Notes: generated by a model from the letters alone, not told the origin. DNA of 64,000 nt from Papio anubis (GCF_008728515.1 NC_044977.1:190825987-190889986); one strand, 5' to 3'; positions 30,785 through 42,855 are shown, counted from the stretch's first letter. Made by a program: numbers and translations.

Positions 30785-30960
30785 GGTCTTTGTAACTGTG
30801 GTCCATGGACCAGCAGTGTCGGCATGGCCATGCAATGTGTTTGACATACAGAATCTCAGCCACCTCCCCTGACCAACGTTCCAAATCAGACTCTGCATTT
30901 AAAAGAGATGCTCAGAGATTGGTAGGCACATTAAAGATGGCAAGCACTGCTTTATGGGAG
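30785..30960 (+). repeat. MER5A-type DNA transposon fossil
   Basis: ACTGTGGTCCATGGACCAGC, then ACATACAGAATCTCAGCCAC, CCAAATCAGACTCTGCATTT and ATGGCAAGCACTGC follow the order of the short non-autonomous hAT-Charlie element MER5A. Confidence 0.7.
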
Positions 30961-32120
30961 GTTATAAAGCAGTGTGGTGTATTTCAAGTGGGATCTCCAG
31001 AGCCTGGTAGAGCTGAACTTGAATCCCAACTCTCACTTAACTAATTCACGAGCACTGGTTACGGAGCACTCAGCACAGTGCCTGCCACTGCCAGAGGCTC
31101 GACGACATTCTTCCCTCCCTCTGCTACTTCTTCCAAGATTCTTTCTCAGGTCTGAGAGAGCGTGGCTCTTCAGCAGAAATATTTCTCCAATGCCTTCGTT
31201 CCTCTCCTATCTGTAAAGCAGTTTATTGATCACACCCTTTGATCTTTCCTCTCCTGGTACCATCATGTCGCTCTCTCTAGCACTGTCTTAAATGATGGCT
31301 TCTGGTCTCACTTGCAAAATTTAATACCGAAATGCTTTTGATATTCAAGCTTCTTTGAAGTCAACTCAATCTGTATTCCAGAGTGAAAAAGACGTTCCGC
31401 ATCATGGCTCTTCCGCATAGGAATTTGGAGCGTCCGTCGGAAAGACAGCTGTGCTCTCTGCCCTGCTGGTTCCATGTTCCCTGCGAGCTCCCTGGAGCAG
31501 CATGGGAAATCAATTCCGCCTCAGATGACACCATCCTGCGGCTGCAATTCATGTTAAGGACACCTTTGATTCAGTACCAATTCGCTCTTACGGAGCTCAC
31601 AGCAAACTTCCTCTTGTACTTTGTAACGTGTCCACACTCCCCCAGCCACGCTTGAAGCTTGGGTTCAAGGCAGAGATGTCTGTTTCTGTTTTACAAATGA
31701 GGAAGCAACTACAGAGAGGCTGGGACACTTTCCAAAGAAGAAACACACAGGATCTTGATGAGCCTCAGTTTCTTAACCAGATCAGTGTTCCAAGAAAAGG
31801 AGAGGAAATCCTGTCTCCAGCAGCTGGTAGCATCAGGTCTGGAGATAGTTAACCAGCCAGCGTCCCCTTCCTAATGATCCAGCACTTCAGGAATCAGCAT
31901 CTGCAGCTGGTGAAAGCAAATCACCGGGTGACCGTTTCTAGGAAGACTCCTGCCCTCTCTTTCTCTTCCTCTCTCTCTGCTCCCCTCCTCGTGCTAACTC
32001 AGGGGAGACTCTCTTTCCCAAGTCACAGACACAGAGCTGGCTTCACACATGGGTACTAATCACTTGTGATAATCGCCCAAGGACCCTGAAAAGGGTCACG
32101 CAATGCGTGCTCATCCCAAA
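30961..32120. other. Mostly unique DNA, no gene recognised
   Basis: Weak MIR-like blocks lie near 30990 and 31690. The part at 31380-31660 is notable for retained CpGs (separate entry). Confidence 0.4.
31380..31660. promoter_or_regulatory. Candidate conserved element with retained CpGs
   Basis: About ten CpGs occur in 270 bases (GACGTTCCGCATC, GAGCGTCCGTCGGAAAG, CATCCTGCGGCTGC, TTCGCTCTTACGGAG), while the surroundings are CpG-poor. A 90-codon plus-strand frame covers it but shows no known domain. It could be a conserved non-coding element or an unrecognised exon. This is inference. Confidence 0.3.
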
Positions 32121-32225
32121 TCTGCTCTCTCTCTCTCTGTCTACCTCTGCCTGTCCATGTCTGTCTGTCTGTCCGTCTCTATCTCTCTTCCTCTCTCTCT
32201 GACGTACATACACACACATAGTCAC
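32121..32225. repeat. (TC)n / (TCTG)n low-complexity tract
   Basis: Mixed CT, TCTG and CA runs, pyrimidine-rich throughout and imperfect. Confidence 0.85.
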
Positions 32226-32329
32226 AGAAAAACCACCTAGAGCTTCTCTCAGCCGCTTTTGGGTAGGACTAGAGGGCTGTCCCATTGGCAGAAGAAAAAC
32301 GGGCAGAAACCATTGCACCACTGTGTTAG

Positions 32330-32515
32330 AACAATGTTTCTAAGTCTTTAACATGCACACGAATCACGGTGGTGGGGAAGGTCTCGTTCAATGTCCGATT
32401 CTGCTTCAGCCCGTGGTGGGGTCTGAAATTCTGTATTTCTAATAAGCTTCCCAGTGGTGCTGAAGCTGCTGGTCTATGGGTCACATGTTGAGTAGCAAGA
32501 GATTAGAATGAGCTC
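32330..32515 (-). repeat. MER5A-type DNA transposon fossil, minus strand
   Basis: TAACATGCACACGAATCACG, GGTGGGGTCTGAAATTCTGT, TTTCTAATAAGCTTCCCAGT and GCTGCTGGTCTATGGGTCAC match the reverse of MER5A. Confidence 0.72.
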
Positions 32516-32639
32516 CCTGTCCTGTGGGGATCTGCAGGGGCTACAAGAAGAGGCAGAAGTAGCTGGGGAGAGACAGCCTGCGGGATGCTGCCTGTTGAGG
32601 ATGGATGCCCAGAAGGCCTGTGTCTCTTCGTGATTCTGC

Positions 32640-33215
32640 CACTATGCCTGCTCCATCAATTCAAAGGATGGATACTGACAAGATACTATTAATTTAATGT
32701 ATTCGGCAGAATGTATCAGTGAGTCAAAGAAAAAACTCCATGCACATCTCAGTAAGGACTGTTAAGACATTTGATAAAATTTACATCAATTTCTGAAGAA
32801 AAGGGAAAAGCATACTCCCTTTATATGATAATATCTCTTCTAAACCAACTTCAAACATAACACCTAATGGCCATTACTAGAAACAATCTTATTAAAGTCA
32901 AGGACGGGCAAGAATGTCTCTTAATTAACACTCTTCTAAAATGTGAGACCAAAGCATATAAACCAGAAATAAAAAATGTAGCTAAAGAAAAGAAAGAGGA
33001 GACACAGTTGTAATTTGCAGATGGTATAATCATCATCCCATAAAACCCAAGACTCATCGGAAGATTCTTGGAATTAATGAAAGAGCTTGATGAAGTAATA
33101 GAATACATGAGAAGCATAAAAAGCAATAACTTTCATGCACACGTATCTAGTGATCAGTTCAGGAATATGTGGAAGAAAGTTTCCTTTCACACGTGACAAT
33201 GAAAATAAGACCAAA
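32640..33215 (+). repeat. Old L1 (L1M) ORF2 remnant
   Basis: CACCTAATGGCCATTACTAG, GTAATTTGCAGATGGTATAA, TCATCATCCCATAAAACCCA and AAGCATAAAAAGCAATAACT resemble the 3' part of L1 ORF2. It is riddled with stops and indels, so it is dead. Confidence 0.55.
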
Positions 33216-33636
33216 ATGTAGAAATTAACATTAATTGTTCATTTTAATTTTAATCAGTTAACAATCGGTAAAACATAAAACTTTACAAAGAGCTATAAAA
33301 GACTTGGGTATGGTGAGGACACCCATGCTTCCAAATTTTGTTGCTGTTGTCTCTTCTGCTGCACATTTATGCCTTGTACATTTATGTCTTGAAAAAAATC
33401 CTATACGTAGTCTTGAATGTTATGAGTAGCAATCAACTAAGGGGCCCAGATGAAATAAACCACCGTCATTGACTGTATACATGACAACGCGAATCCACCA
33501 CCAAGAGAAATGAGGAGGGAGAAGAAAAAAGCAGGGGATCAGAGGAAAAGAGAGTGTGGTTTAGGCCATAGGAGGCTTTTGTGGGGGGAGGGGAACATGG
33601 GATATTTTTTCTCTTAAATGACATCTTCTAAGACGC
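33216..33636. other. No gene seen
   Basis: AT-rich DNA between L1 remnants, with no recognised feature. Confidence 0.4.
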
Positions 33637-33712
33637 TGTGTCTCCTTTGTAAGAATGTATCTCCTTTGCAGGAGTGCAGCTCCTTTGCAAGAGTGTATCT
33701 CCTTTGCAAAGC
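33637..33712. repeat. 19-bp x4 minisatellite
   Basis: Four head-to-tail 19-bp units share the core CTCCTTTG: TGTGTCTCCTTTGTAAGAA, TGTATCTCCTTTGCAGGAG, TGCAGCTCCTTTGCAAGAG and TGTATCTCCTTTGCAAAGC. Confidence 0.95.
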
Positions 33713-33734
33713 AAGCTGACACTACGTAACAAGA

Positions 33735-34160
33735 GTCTTGAAAGTATTCCAACTCTTTAACCCAATAATGTCACCATTTGAATCTATCCCAAGGAATAAT
33801 TTTAAAATCTCAAATAAACCTCATAACAAAGATGTTCTTCAAAACATATTTATGATAATAAAAAAGTTAAGATAATTGAAATGCCCAACAGTGGGGAATG
33901 TTTAAGGAGCCTATTATATATCCATTTGGTGAGATACGTTGCACAATCATTGAAAACAATGCTTACCAAGTGTGATAAAAACACAGGCAATATTCACATT
34001 AAACAAAAAAGCTGCATAAAGTTAAATATGTACCATCCTCACAGACATTGAAAAGCTTTGCTTAGAAAAGGAATGAAAGGACCTGCCCCAAAATGTTAAC
34101 ACTGAGTAGTTTTATTTTTCTCTTTTTCTACTTTTCTAAAATGAGCAAGTATTTCCTCTT
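33735..34160 (+). repeat. Old L1 (L1M) 3'-UTR remnant
   Basis: AAATGCCCAACAGTGGGGAA, TTTAAGGAGCCTATTATATA and AATCATTGAAAACAATGC correspond to the L1M 3'-region block 'gaaatgtccaacaataggggac... ggtatatcca'. Diverged. Confidence 0.6.
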
Positions 34161-35040
34161 AAAGTATAAAATCCAGTGGTTTGAGTATATTCAGTCTGTG
34201 CAACCACTGCCACCGTCAATTTTAGAACATTTTCATCATCTCAGAAAGAAACCCTATACATTTTAGCTATCACCCTCAGCCCCCAACCCCCTCGGCCCTA
34301 AGCAACCACTAAGCTCCGGGTCTCTTTATAGATTTTCTTATTCTGGATATTTGGTATAAATGGAATCACACCATACATGGCCTTTGGTGACTGGCTTCTT
34401 TCTCTTCTTTCAAGGTTCATCCGTGTTGAGGCACGTATTAACACTTCATTCCTTTTTATGGCCAAATAATATTCCATTGTATGGATGTACCATATTTTGT
34501 TTATCCATTCATCAGTATATAGGCATTTGGGTTATTTCTACCTTTTGTCTATTATGAATAATGCTGCTGTAATCATTCATGTACAAGTTTTTGTCCAAAA
34601 TGACAAATATTTTCATTTCTCTTGGTCATATCCCTAGGGAATAAAATTGCTAGTTCATATGGTTTCTCTCTGTTTACTCTTTTGAAGAATGGCCAGACTG
34701 TTTTCCAAAGTGTGTCCCCCATTTTACATTCCCCCCAATAGTTTATGAGGGTTCCAATTTCTCTACATCCTCACCAACTCTTATTATTATCTGTCATTTT
34801 TATTATAGCCTTCCTAGTGGGCATGAAGTGGTATCTCATTGTGGTTTTGGTTTATATGTCCCTGATGGTTAATGACATTGATCATCTTTCAGGTTCTCAA
34901 TGGCAATTTGTATATTTCCTTTGGAAAAAGAATAAACACTTAGATCATTTGCCTGTTTTTTAATTGGGCTATTGGTCCTTTTATTTTATTATAGAGTTGC
35001 AAATATTTCTTCTTGCTTTGATGTTGTTATTTTTTATCGG

Positions 35041-35041
<1 letters not shown>
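34161..35041 (-). repeat. Old L1 (L1M) 3' region, minus strand
   Basis: Clear reverse L1M: GGCCAAATAATATTCCATTG, TATGGATGTACCATATTTTG, TTTATCCATTCATCAGTATA, ATGAATAATGCTGCTGTAAT, GGCATGAAGTGGTATCTCAT and TTGCCTGTTTTTTAATTGGG. It lies tail-to-tail with the plus-strand L1M remnant upstream. Confidence 0.85.

Positions 35042-35042
<1 letters not shown>

Positions 35043-35072
<30 letters not shown>
35043..35072. repeat. Poly-T tract
   Basis: An uninterrupted run of about 30 T. No recognisable processed gene copy follows it. Confidence 0.9.
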
Positions 35073-35073
<1 letters not shown>

Positions 35074-36379
35074 CATTCTTTTGATTTTTTGACAAATCAG
35101 AGAGCCCAGGTCAACTTCTCACACACTCTCCAGGTATTTGTTAAGAAACAAAACATGAGCCAAAATGTTGTTCTCTAGGCAGCAACTAATTGTGGCAGAC
35201 ATTTGTCTGTTCTGTGCTTGTTGTTGTTTTGATGGCCCAGCATCTGGAACCCTTCTCGTGTTTGTGAATTTACTACCTTACGAGTCTTTACAGGAAGCAG
35301 AGCCCTTCCTCCACGACGGATGCCAAGAAGGCCAGATTTGTGTTTTTTCCAGTCTCCCCTGCAGCTAGGACAGGAGAGCACAGCTTAGACTCAGCCAGTC
35401 AGATTCCTACCTGCCCCAGATGTGTGCTAGGATCTGCTGAGGGGAGGTAGGAGGGCTACAAGAAAAACATTGCAAGGATGGCAGGACCTGTGACAGTAAC
35501 ACTGTTCAGAGGGCGGGTAGCAGGGGCAGCAGTGTGAGTGCCCAGCATCACAGGTGCTGGTGGCAGTGGAGTGGCAGCCATGCCAGCTGAGGTTCTGTTT
35601 CCCAGTGGATGTGACGGCAGCATCCTGCCAGCCTGGTTCTGAGCTGTGGTTTGGCGTGAACCTGTGTGCTGCTAGCCTTTCTGCTCCAGCCCATTTTCTA
35701 AGCTCAGTCCTGCATCTTTCCCAGTGATATGGTAAAACATCCAAGATTGGGAAGTTTCTTTTTGTTTTAAGTTAGCATAATTGCTTTTTACCATTGCAAT
35801 TAAGAAGGGTGACTAGCCAAAGATGATGTTCCTTTTCCTGAGAAATGCCACGTGCAATGGAACACTCAGAATCGAAAGAGATAACAACCACTTTGGACCC
35901 TATTTAGTATGAGAAGCTCAAACAGAGGCTAGGCTTGACTGATTCCCAACAAATATTCTAGTGGTCAGAGTAACTCCTGCAGGCACCAAAGCACTCCAAC
36001 CTAGACACAACCTGGGAAAGAATGATTTACTGTTGTACAGAGAAATAGTTTAAACACAGAGAAGCAAAAGAATGTCTTGTCTACGGTAGTACAGATGTAT
36101 GAATCCAAAATATGGCCCTTACAGCATCAGGAAGTAACCAGTTTCACGGTCCAGCTGGACCAAATGCTGGTATTGACCGGGTGCATTATGGGCAGAACAC
36201 GTGATTCTCAGGTGGTAGCCAACCTCCACAACAGCACCTAATGATTCTAATGTCCTGGCGTTGAAGCCCTATGTGGTCTCTCTTCTCACCTTGAATCAGA
36301 GCTGCTCTGGATGACAAACAGAAATGACAGTGCATGGCATCCAAGGCTAGGTCATCAAAGGTACTGCAGCTTCCTCCTT
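35073..36379. other. No gene recognised
   Basis: Sequence such as CTCCCCTGCAGCTAGGACAG may be part of the LTR-like element that ends at 36742. Otherwise unique-looking. Confidence 0.35.
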
Positions 36380-36742
36380 GGCCTTTGGATGACTCACCCA
36401 GCGTGGGGAAAGCTGGCCACCATACTGAGAAGACGCTCAAGCAGCCCTGCAGGCTGGAGAGGAACTGAGGTTCCCACCAACAGCCAGTCCCCTCCCCAGC
36501 CATGACAGTAAGCCATGCTGGAAATGGGTCCTCCAGCATCAGACAAGCCTGTAGAGGACTGCAGCCCTGCCTGACATCCGATCGCAACCTCTAGAGAGAC
36601 CCCAAGCAAGAACTGCCCAGCCCAAGCTGCCTCTGCCTTCTGGATCCAGAAAAACCGTGAGAGGTGTTAAAGAATTATTGTTATTTTCAGCCTCTAAAGG
36701 TTGGGTGATTTGTTATGCAGAAATGGATACATAATACACCAA
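36380..36742 (+). repeat. LTR 3'-part (MaLR-like)
   Basis: GACATCCGATCGCAACCTCT, AAGCAAGAACTGCCCAGCCC and TTATTTTCAGCCTCTAAAGG, then a TTTGTTATGCAG...GGATACATAATAC end, resemble the 3' end of an old LTR ('taagccactaagtttgggg...gttatgcagcaatagataac'). Confidence 0.5.
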
Positions 36743-38473
36743 CTAATCTTCCATCCGGTTCCTCTCTATTTTGGAAAAACTCAGTAGATCCCACGGCATG
36801 GGCAATGAGAACACTCCAAAACTACTCATTCAGCAACTCGTGTAGTTAAGAATGCTGTTTTTCAAGTGTGGTGCATTGCTCTGCAGAACTGGCAGTTTTA
36901 AAAATAAAACCAGATTCATTTCCCATAGATATGTTGCTGGTAATGTTCTGGAGAGTTTTTTCTCTTTCTAGAAGGGTTGGAGGTATAGAGAGTGCTTCCT
37001 GGTTAGTGCTGGAGATAAGGAATGCTATGAAAAGAGATGGGTACTGGGAGGAATGCCAAATGTAGAAGCCACTGTTTCAATGGTCAGGATTGCAGACCTG
37101 TCCGGGACTCAAGTGGTCCCAGATATCCAGACAGCAGCATGGGTCTCTCTCTCAAGGGCCCTGAATCTGCTCCCATTCCTAAGACACCGCAATTTAATCA
37201 AATCCTCTTTAAGCCCATCACAGTGTACTTTAAGCCTGTGCTGTGCAAAGCTCTGAGATGCTTTACAGTGAAAATTATTCACCATCCCCAGCCGAAGAAG
37301 CCTCTTTACCCAGAAAAAAATACTTTAAAAACTTCTAAACTCTGACAACACTACATATAAAAAAAATGTCAACCATGATTAAGCATGTTTTATGTTGTAC
37401 TCCAGTAGCTGTGCCGATTGGCAGGCAGAACTGTAATTAACAATTAGGTGAATCAACAAATATGTATCTGTCTTTAGAAATGGACCAGTTTAGCAATGCT
37501 CTAAAATTGCCAAAACATCCTCCTTTACTCAACAACCACACCCCAGCTACCTCACTCCCATACACACCTAATACTTTGTGACTATTTGCAAAGTAAATAT
37601 GGCACAATTTTTTTTGAATACAGGATTGAGAGTCTTTCATTCTAACAAGGACTGGATGGGCTGCATCCTTTGGACACGCTCCATAATGTTGGATTTTGCC
37701 CCAGACTCCTGCTCCAGGACCCTCTCCCCCATCCCACTCCACCCACAGGTGCTCCCAGGGTTGCCCTTAGCAAACCAGAAGGTGGTCCAGCTTCATGCCT
37801 TTCCCCCAGGACCAGCCTCGGCAAATGGGCACAGCTGCCTCATGCATTTGGCGGCACTCTGACCTTTTCAAGGTACCCCCAGCTGTCTTGCCCAGAGTCA
37901 GGTCCTTAACACATTTACAAATAGTCTTCACCAGGATTCTCAAGCTCAGCCCTTTTCTTCCTGAGAAAGAGGAGACTCTCGGGCTTCCGAACCCTCCAGA
38001 GCTGCTGATGCATCAAGGACAAGCATTGCCAAAATGTCTCCTATTGTGCATTTCTCCAACAAGATCCTTTGGAAGTTAAACAGCAAGTTCACTTCAGCCA
38101 CACCAGTACCCCTCACAGTCACTGGAGAGAAGCCAGGCAGAGTCTCAACAAGGACCAGTCGGGTCCAGTTACACCTTGACTCATTGGACACAATGCTGAC
38201 CTCTCATCCTTGAGGACTCTGACTCAGTAACCCCAGCTCTCCCTGTCTCCATCCAGAAGGGCGAGTCTAGGTCAGTCCAGCAAATGCCAGTTTACAGAAA
38301 GCTGAGAGACCAATTCAGCAAGAGACAATTTGCAGAGCTCAACTTGTCAAGCAAACACACGGCCAAACTTATCTAATTTACTTATTAGAATGTTCAACAG
38401 GGCTATTCAGCATCACTAATGGGAACCATTAAATTTTGGTAACTGATGATGAGATACATAGAAAAGTATATTT
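36743..38473. other. No gene recognised
   Basis: 1.7 kb without Alu. Frames up to 102 codons have no domain. Unique-looking, AT-rich at first and GC-richer around 37.7-38.3 kb. Confidence 0.45.
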
Positions 38474-38490
38474 CAGCAGCAGCAGCAGCA
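38474..38490. repeat. Short (AGC)n tract
   Basis: Five AGC trinucleotides ending in AACC, directly before the tail of a reverse Alu. Confidence 0.85.
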
Positions 38491-38495
38491 ACCAA

Positions 38496-38812
38496 TTTTT
38501 TTTCTTTTTTCTTTCTTGTTTTTTTTTTTTGAGATGGAGTCTCACTCTGTCTCCCAGACTGGAGGGCAGTGGCGCAATCTCAGCTCACTACAACCTCTCC
38601 CACCCGGGTTCAAGCAATTCTTGTGCCTCAGCTTCACAAGTAGCTGGAATTTATAGGCATGCACCACCACACCCAGCTAATTTTGTATTTTTAGTAGAGA
38701 CGGGGTTTCACCATGTTGGCCAGGCTGGTCTGGAACTCCTGACCTCAGATGATCCACCTGCCTCGGCCTCCCAAGGTACTGGGATTACAGGCATGAGCCA
38801 CCATGCCCAGCC
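38496..38812 (-). mobile_element. Alu SINE, minus strand
   Basis: Interrupted T-tract, GAGATGGAGTCTCACTCTGT, ending GAGCCACCATGCCCAGCC. The tract of T with CTTTC interruptions is an aged tail. Confidence 0.93.
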
Positions 38813-39949
38813 GGCTTTTCTAATGAAATTTTTCAGTTGTCACTGATGTTTTGGATGAGATTGTTTAGGCTAATGCTGACTTCCTGAAAACATTTTGAGG
38901 TTTAAATTTGGATTATTATCCACTGGAGTAAGTGAGCCCCTGGTCCTGGCCTCTCCAGAACCATTCAGTTTCCAATCACACCTACCCACAAAACATGCCC
39001 TCATTTCTGTGCAATCTGCCTCCCTGGTGCCTGTGCCCCTGGGCTCTATCAAGGTGGGCCACGGCAACAGCTGTATCAGCCCCCACAGCTGGCCCTGCTA
39101 GGGTCTGGTGGTCTCCAAGGATTGCTGAGAAAACTCCCAAGATGCTGGGCCACAGCTGGGTCCCCTTGCCAACTTTGGGGGAACTGCGGCTGAAAGGCAT
39201 GGCAGCTTGCCAGACACCTCCCTTGTTACCTCCCATGGTGGAGGCTGAAACGTGGAAAATACTCGTCTTTCCAGCTGCTCCTTCATGCAAGGGTGACCAT
39301 GCAACCCAGCCCCGCAGTTAGCAGATAGCCACATGGAGGAGCTGTTTAGGGACTTCCGGATGGTGGTATGCAGGGGGATGGTGGCAGTGAGGGTCATCCC
39401 CACAGATACCAAAAAGACGGCCTGCATTATCTGTAACGAGTTGAAAACGGCGATAGATCTGTGTGAAGGTCAACCTGCTTTTCTTTCTCACCATGTGCCT
39501 CCAATTCTAAATAAGGTCAGTGCTATACCCCTTGTGCCACAGCCCCGACCTGAAGAGCTACGGAACTAGTGAAGGAGATGAATGCATTTGCAGGGAGAGT
39601 GACCACCGTCCCTCCAGTCGGCGCCACCTTCTCCATGACAGCAGCCTTCACAATGACAGCAGTGACGAGGGTGCTCCTCAAGGCTTCAGACCTTCAGAGC
39701 CTTAGGACTCATGTTCTGTTTTCTGGCTACACTAACGGAGCTAAGGGAAGGGGCCTCTGCTTCCGCTGGTCAGATGCTGACTGGTGCCTGCCGTGCCGTC
39801 ACCATCCTCCCCTCTCATTCGGGTGCTCTCCCTTTCTCCAGGCTCGGGTTCAGGGAGCCTCAGGGCCACTATCTACCGGGCTCCATCAGCAAATCGACTG
39901 CACAGCTGATCTGACGGATGTCACATGACTCACACGCAGGCAGGCTCAG
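38813..39949. other. No gene recognised
   Basis: Overlapping plus-strand frames (78, 119 and 129 codons) were read and no domain recognised. A local repeat ATGACAGCAG occurs twice at about 39637-39665. The stretch may include an old LTR, but I could not assign one. Confidence 0.35.
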
Positions 39950-40080
39950 TGGGACAAGTCCTAAACTAGGACTCAGGGGACCACCTGGTCTCTGCTGTCT
40001 ACTAACCGGCTGTGTGACCTTCAACAGGCCACTCCCCCTTTCTAAGCCTCAGTTTCCACAGCAGTAAAACCAGAGGGCCC
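39950..40080 (+). repeat. MIR fragment
   Basis: ACTAACCGGCTGTGTGACCT, TTCAACAGGCCACTCCCCC and AAGCCTCAGTTTCCACAGCA are standard MIR blocks. Confidence 0.75.
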
Positions 40081-40123
40081 TTCTCTGGAGAGTTCTTCCC
40101 CCCCTGACAGCCATTCTCTGTCT

Positions 40124-40393
40124 CTCACACAGACACACATACACAGACACACACACACACACATACACACAGACACAGACACACACACACAGACACACAT
40201 TACACACACACAGACACACACACAGACACACACACACAGACACACCCTGTTTCCACCTGTTTCCTGTTTCCCTGGTTTCCTAAGACCTGGTTTCCCTGTT
40301 TCCTTCCCTGGTTTCCTTCCTTCCACCTGAACACCACCACCTGGTTTCACCACCTGAGACCACCTGAACCACACACACACACAGACCTGTCTC
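40124..40393. repeat. Compound CA / CCTGGTTTCC / CCACCTGA array
   Basis: An interrupted (CA)n with CAGA units (40124-40245) is followed by about eight imperfect CCTGTTTCC/CCTGGTTTCC units (40246-40322). Next comes a CCACCTGA/CACCACCTGG block (40323-40370) and a second pure CA run (40371-40382). Three unit types therefore sit between two CA tracts. Confidence 0.9.
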
Positions 40394-41324
40394 TGGATTG
40401 GTGTCATTTTCAGGCTGGATTGCTTTACATTTTTTCACATGCTCTTAGGTTTTTCAGAAAATAATATCGAGAAGAATTTGTAACTTCTTAGCGATTCACT
40501 CAAATGAATCCTTTTTGGGCTTTAGTAGCTTCAGATCACTTCAACAGCCAATGCCAATAATTAAGGCAGAAGCAGTGCAACCTCTTGGAGTTGGCCTATT
40601 TCCAGCGGTACAGCCAAATGCAACGGCATTATTTACCCAAATTGTCGGGCAACCAGCATGCACTGGAAGCAGATGCCAGCAGATGCCTTCCCGGACGCCA
40701 AGTCCTAGGGATGTTCTAGGGGTTGGCTTAGGCCCTTAGCTTAGGATGGAGGCAGCACCCACTGCATCGACACAATGCTCTGGGGCGATCCAGTCCTCAG
40801 CAGCCACAGGGAGGATCCAGCCACTGCGGCAGGCTGCACTTCAGGGACATCAGAAGTGGAACCCTGGGCTGGGGAGGTGCTTCCAAAGGAAACATCTGGA
40901 AGGGGGAGAAAGGATAAAAGACCCAGCATCTAGATTAGGAAAGCAAGGCAGTTCCGGCCACCCAGAATAGTGTGTGCTGCTTGTTTGGAAAATGCGTGAT
41001 CATTTTCAGAGTCCTGAGGCCCATCAGAGACTTTACGTCCAGCGGTGCCAATGGCCTGGTTCTCAGTTAAGGTAGTGGTCTGAGCTGACATGGTTGGTCT
41101 CCTGCTCCAAACACATAGAAATTCTAGGTAAAGTACAGAAAATTAAGTTTCAAAATCTATAACGAAGCCCAGAAGCTAAAAGAGTATCTGTGGATGCTCA
41201 AATAAAGAGGAGACTTGCAGTGGTAATCAGGATTGAGCTACACCCTGCATATGCCTTAGAGGCTGGGTTTAGTTTTCAAGTTATCAAAAATCATATTGAG
41301 CTATAGAGATAGTTTGTCATTGTG
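40394..41324. other. No gene recognised
   Basis: Unique-looking sequence. Frames of up to 74 codons only. Confidence 0.45.
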
Positions 41325-41605
41325 CATCTTTTAAAAATCAGATTAAGATAAATTTACATACAGTAAAATTCACCCTTTTTAGGATAGAATACTGTGAGTT
41401 CTGACAAATAAATACAGTCATAGAATTACTACTCTATGGAAGGCACAGAACAGTTCCATCACCCCGCAACTGCCCTTCTGCCCTTTGTAGCCAATCTCTT
41501 CCCCCTCCCCTGGAAACTACTGGTCGATTTTTGCCCTCATATTTCTGCTTTTTCCAGAATTCCAGAGAAATGGAGTCATACGGTGTTTAGAAAGGCTGCA
41601 GCTTT
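41325..41605 (-). repeat. Old L1 (L1M) 3' region, minus strand
   Basis: TTTACATACAGTAAAATTCA, CCCCTGGAAACTACTGGTCG and AGAGAAATGGAGTCATACGG match the reverse L1M 3' end. Confidence 0.65.
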
Positions 41606-42191
41606 AGTTCTCGCCTAGGAAGCGGTACCAAGACCACAGCCTCGCCAACAGCAGGAATACTAGAACCGAGTTCCCCAAAGAAAACCAGGAGTCAGGAAAG
41701 GGCTCTCCTGTTTAGAAACTGGGGTCAGAAAACTGCTTGCTGGCCTGAATATTAGGCACAAAAATGGGTCACTTACCTTGGGCTGTGAGGGAAATAGTCG
41801 CCAACACAATATCTGAACCTCTAGGCTGTATGACACAAAATTATGGACAGGTATCCTCATCGCTACCAGCACGGTGTGGATGTCCCGAGCCTAGAAACTC
41901 ACACAAATACTGGTCTAGTTACTGTTTACCCTTTAGAGGCAGTTGATGCAATCACCATGTCATTCCAGAGGAACATCTCTGCAATCCAGGCCTATGCAGG
42001 ACCCCTCAGGAGACAGCTTCACCCACATAATTACAAAGTGCTCAAAGAAATCCAAAGTTTTGAGCAGTAACCAGCAGATTCAACCAGGAAACATGTCAGA
42101 AACGAAAAATCGTATGGAAGTCTGAGAGGGACTTTAAAATGACTATACTTGAAATAGTTGAAGAACTTAAAGAAAGAATAGACTGATAAGA
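41606..42191. other. No gene recognised
   Basis: Unique-looking. Frames of at most 75 codons. Confidence 0.45.
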
Positions 42192-42472
42192 GGCTGGGCA
42201 CAGTGTCTTACCCCTGTAATCCCCACACTTAGGGAGGCTGAGGCAGGCAAATCTCTTGAGGTCAGGAGTTCGAGACTAGCCTGGCCAACATGGTGAAACC
42301 CTGTCTCTACTAAAAATACAAAAATTAGCCGGCCGTGGTAGCAGGCACCTGTAATCCCAGCTACTCGGGAGGCTGAGGCAGGAGAATTGCTTGAACCCGG
42401 GTGGCGGAGGTTGCAGTGGGCTGAGATCACACCACCACACTCCAGCCTGGGCAACAGAGGAAGACTCCACCT

Positions 42473-42504
<32 letters not shown>
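42192..42504 (+). mobile_element. Alu SINE (AluS/J-like)
   Basis: GGCTGGGCACAGTGTCTTAC start, both monomers, and a long pure A-tail (about 32 bases). Confidence 0.93.
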
Positions 42505-42507
<3 letters not shown>

Positions 42508-42855
42508 AATGTACTTGTGAAGAAGCTCTTGTTTATTGAGCCTGTCCCTTTGAAGAAATGACTAAAGAGAGTCATTCCTCAGAGAGGTAGAATCTGGTGG
42601 AATGGGGCTTGCTAAGTCCACATTACCCAGGGACCGAGACTCACTCCTCGAATTCTATATTCAAGTAAACTGGCATTCAAGATATGCCAGGTGGATCTGT
42701 TAGACAGTGGTGAAATAAATATTTGTTTAGATATATTAAGATAGTTTAAGACTCAGAGATCCCCTCTGAAAGAACTTGAACTAGTCAACAATTCAGAGGG
42801 GAAATAGAAAGTGAGCCCAGAAGAAAAGCATGACCAAAAAAAAAAAAAAAGGCAA
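42505..42855. other. No gene seen
   Basis: Unique-looking DNA ending in a short A-run at about 42837-42850. Confidence 0.45.

Noticed and set aside
33637..33712. CRISPR-like array
   Set aside because: Four 19-bp units are directly adjacent with no spacers, in a primate genome. It is a minisatellite.
35043..35400. Processed pseudogene with reverse poly-A tail
   Set aside because: The T-tract would fit, but the sequence after it has no recognisable coding content or target-site duplication.
39333..39928. Overlapping plus-strand frames that looked exon-like
   Set aside because: I could match the peptides to no known protein, and no convincing splice sites bound them.
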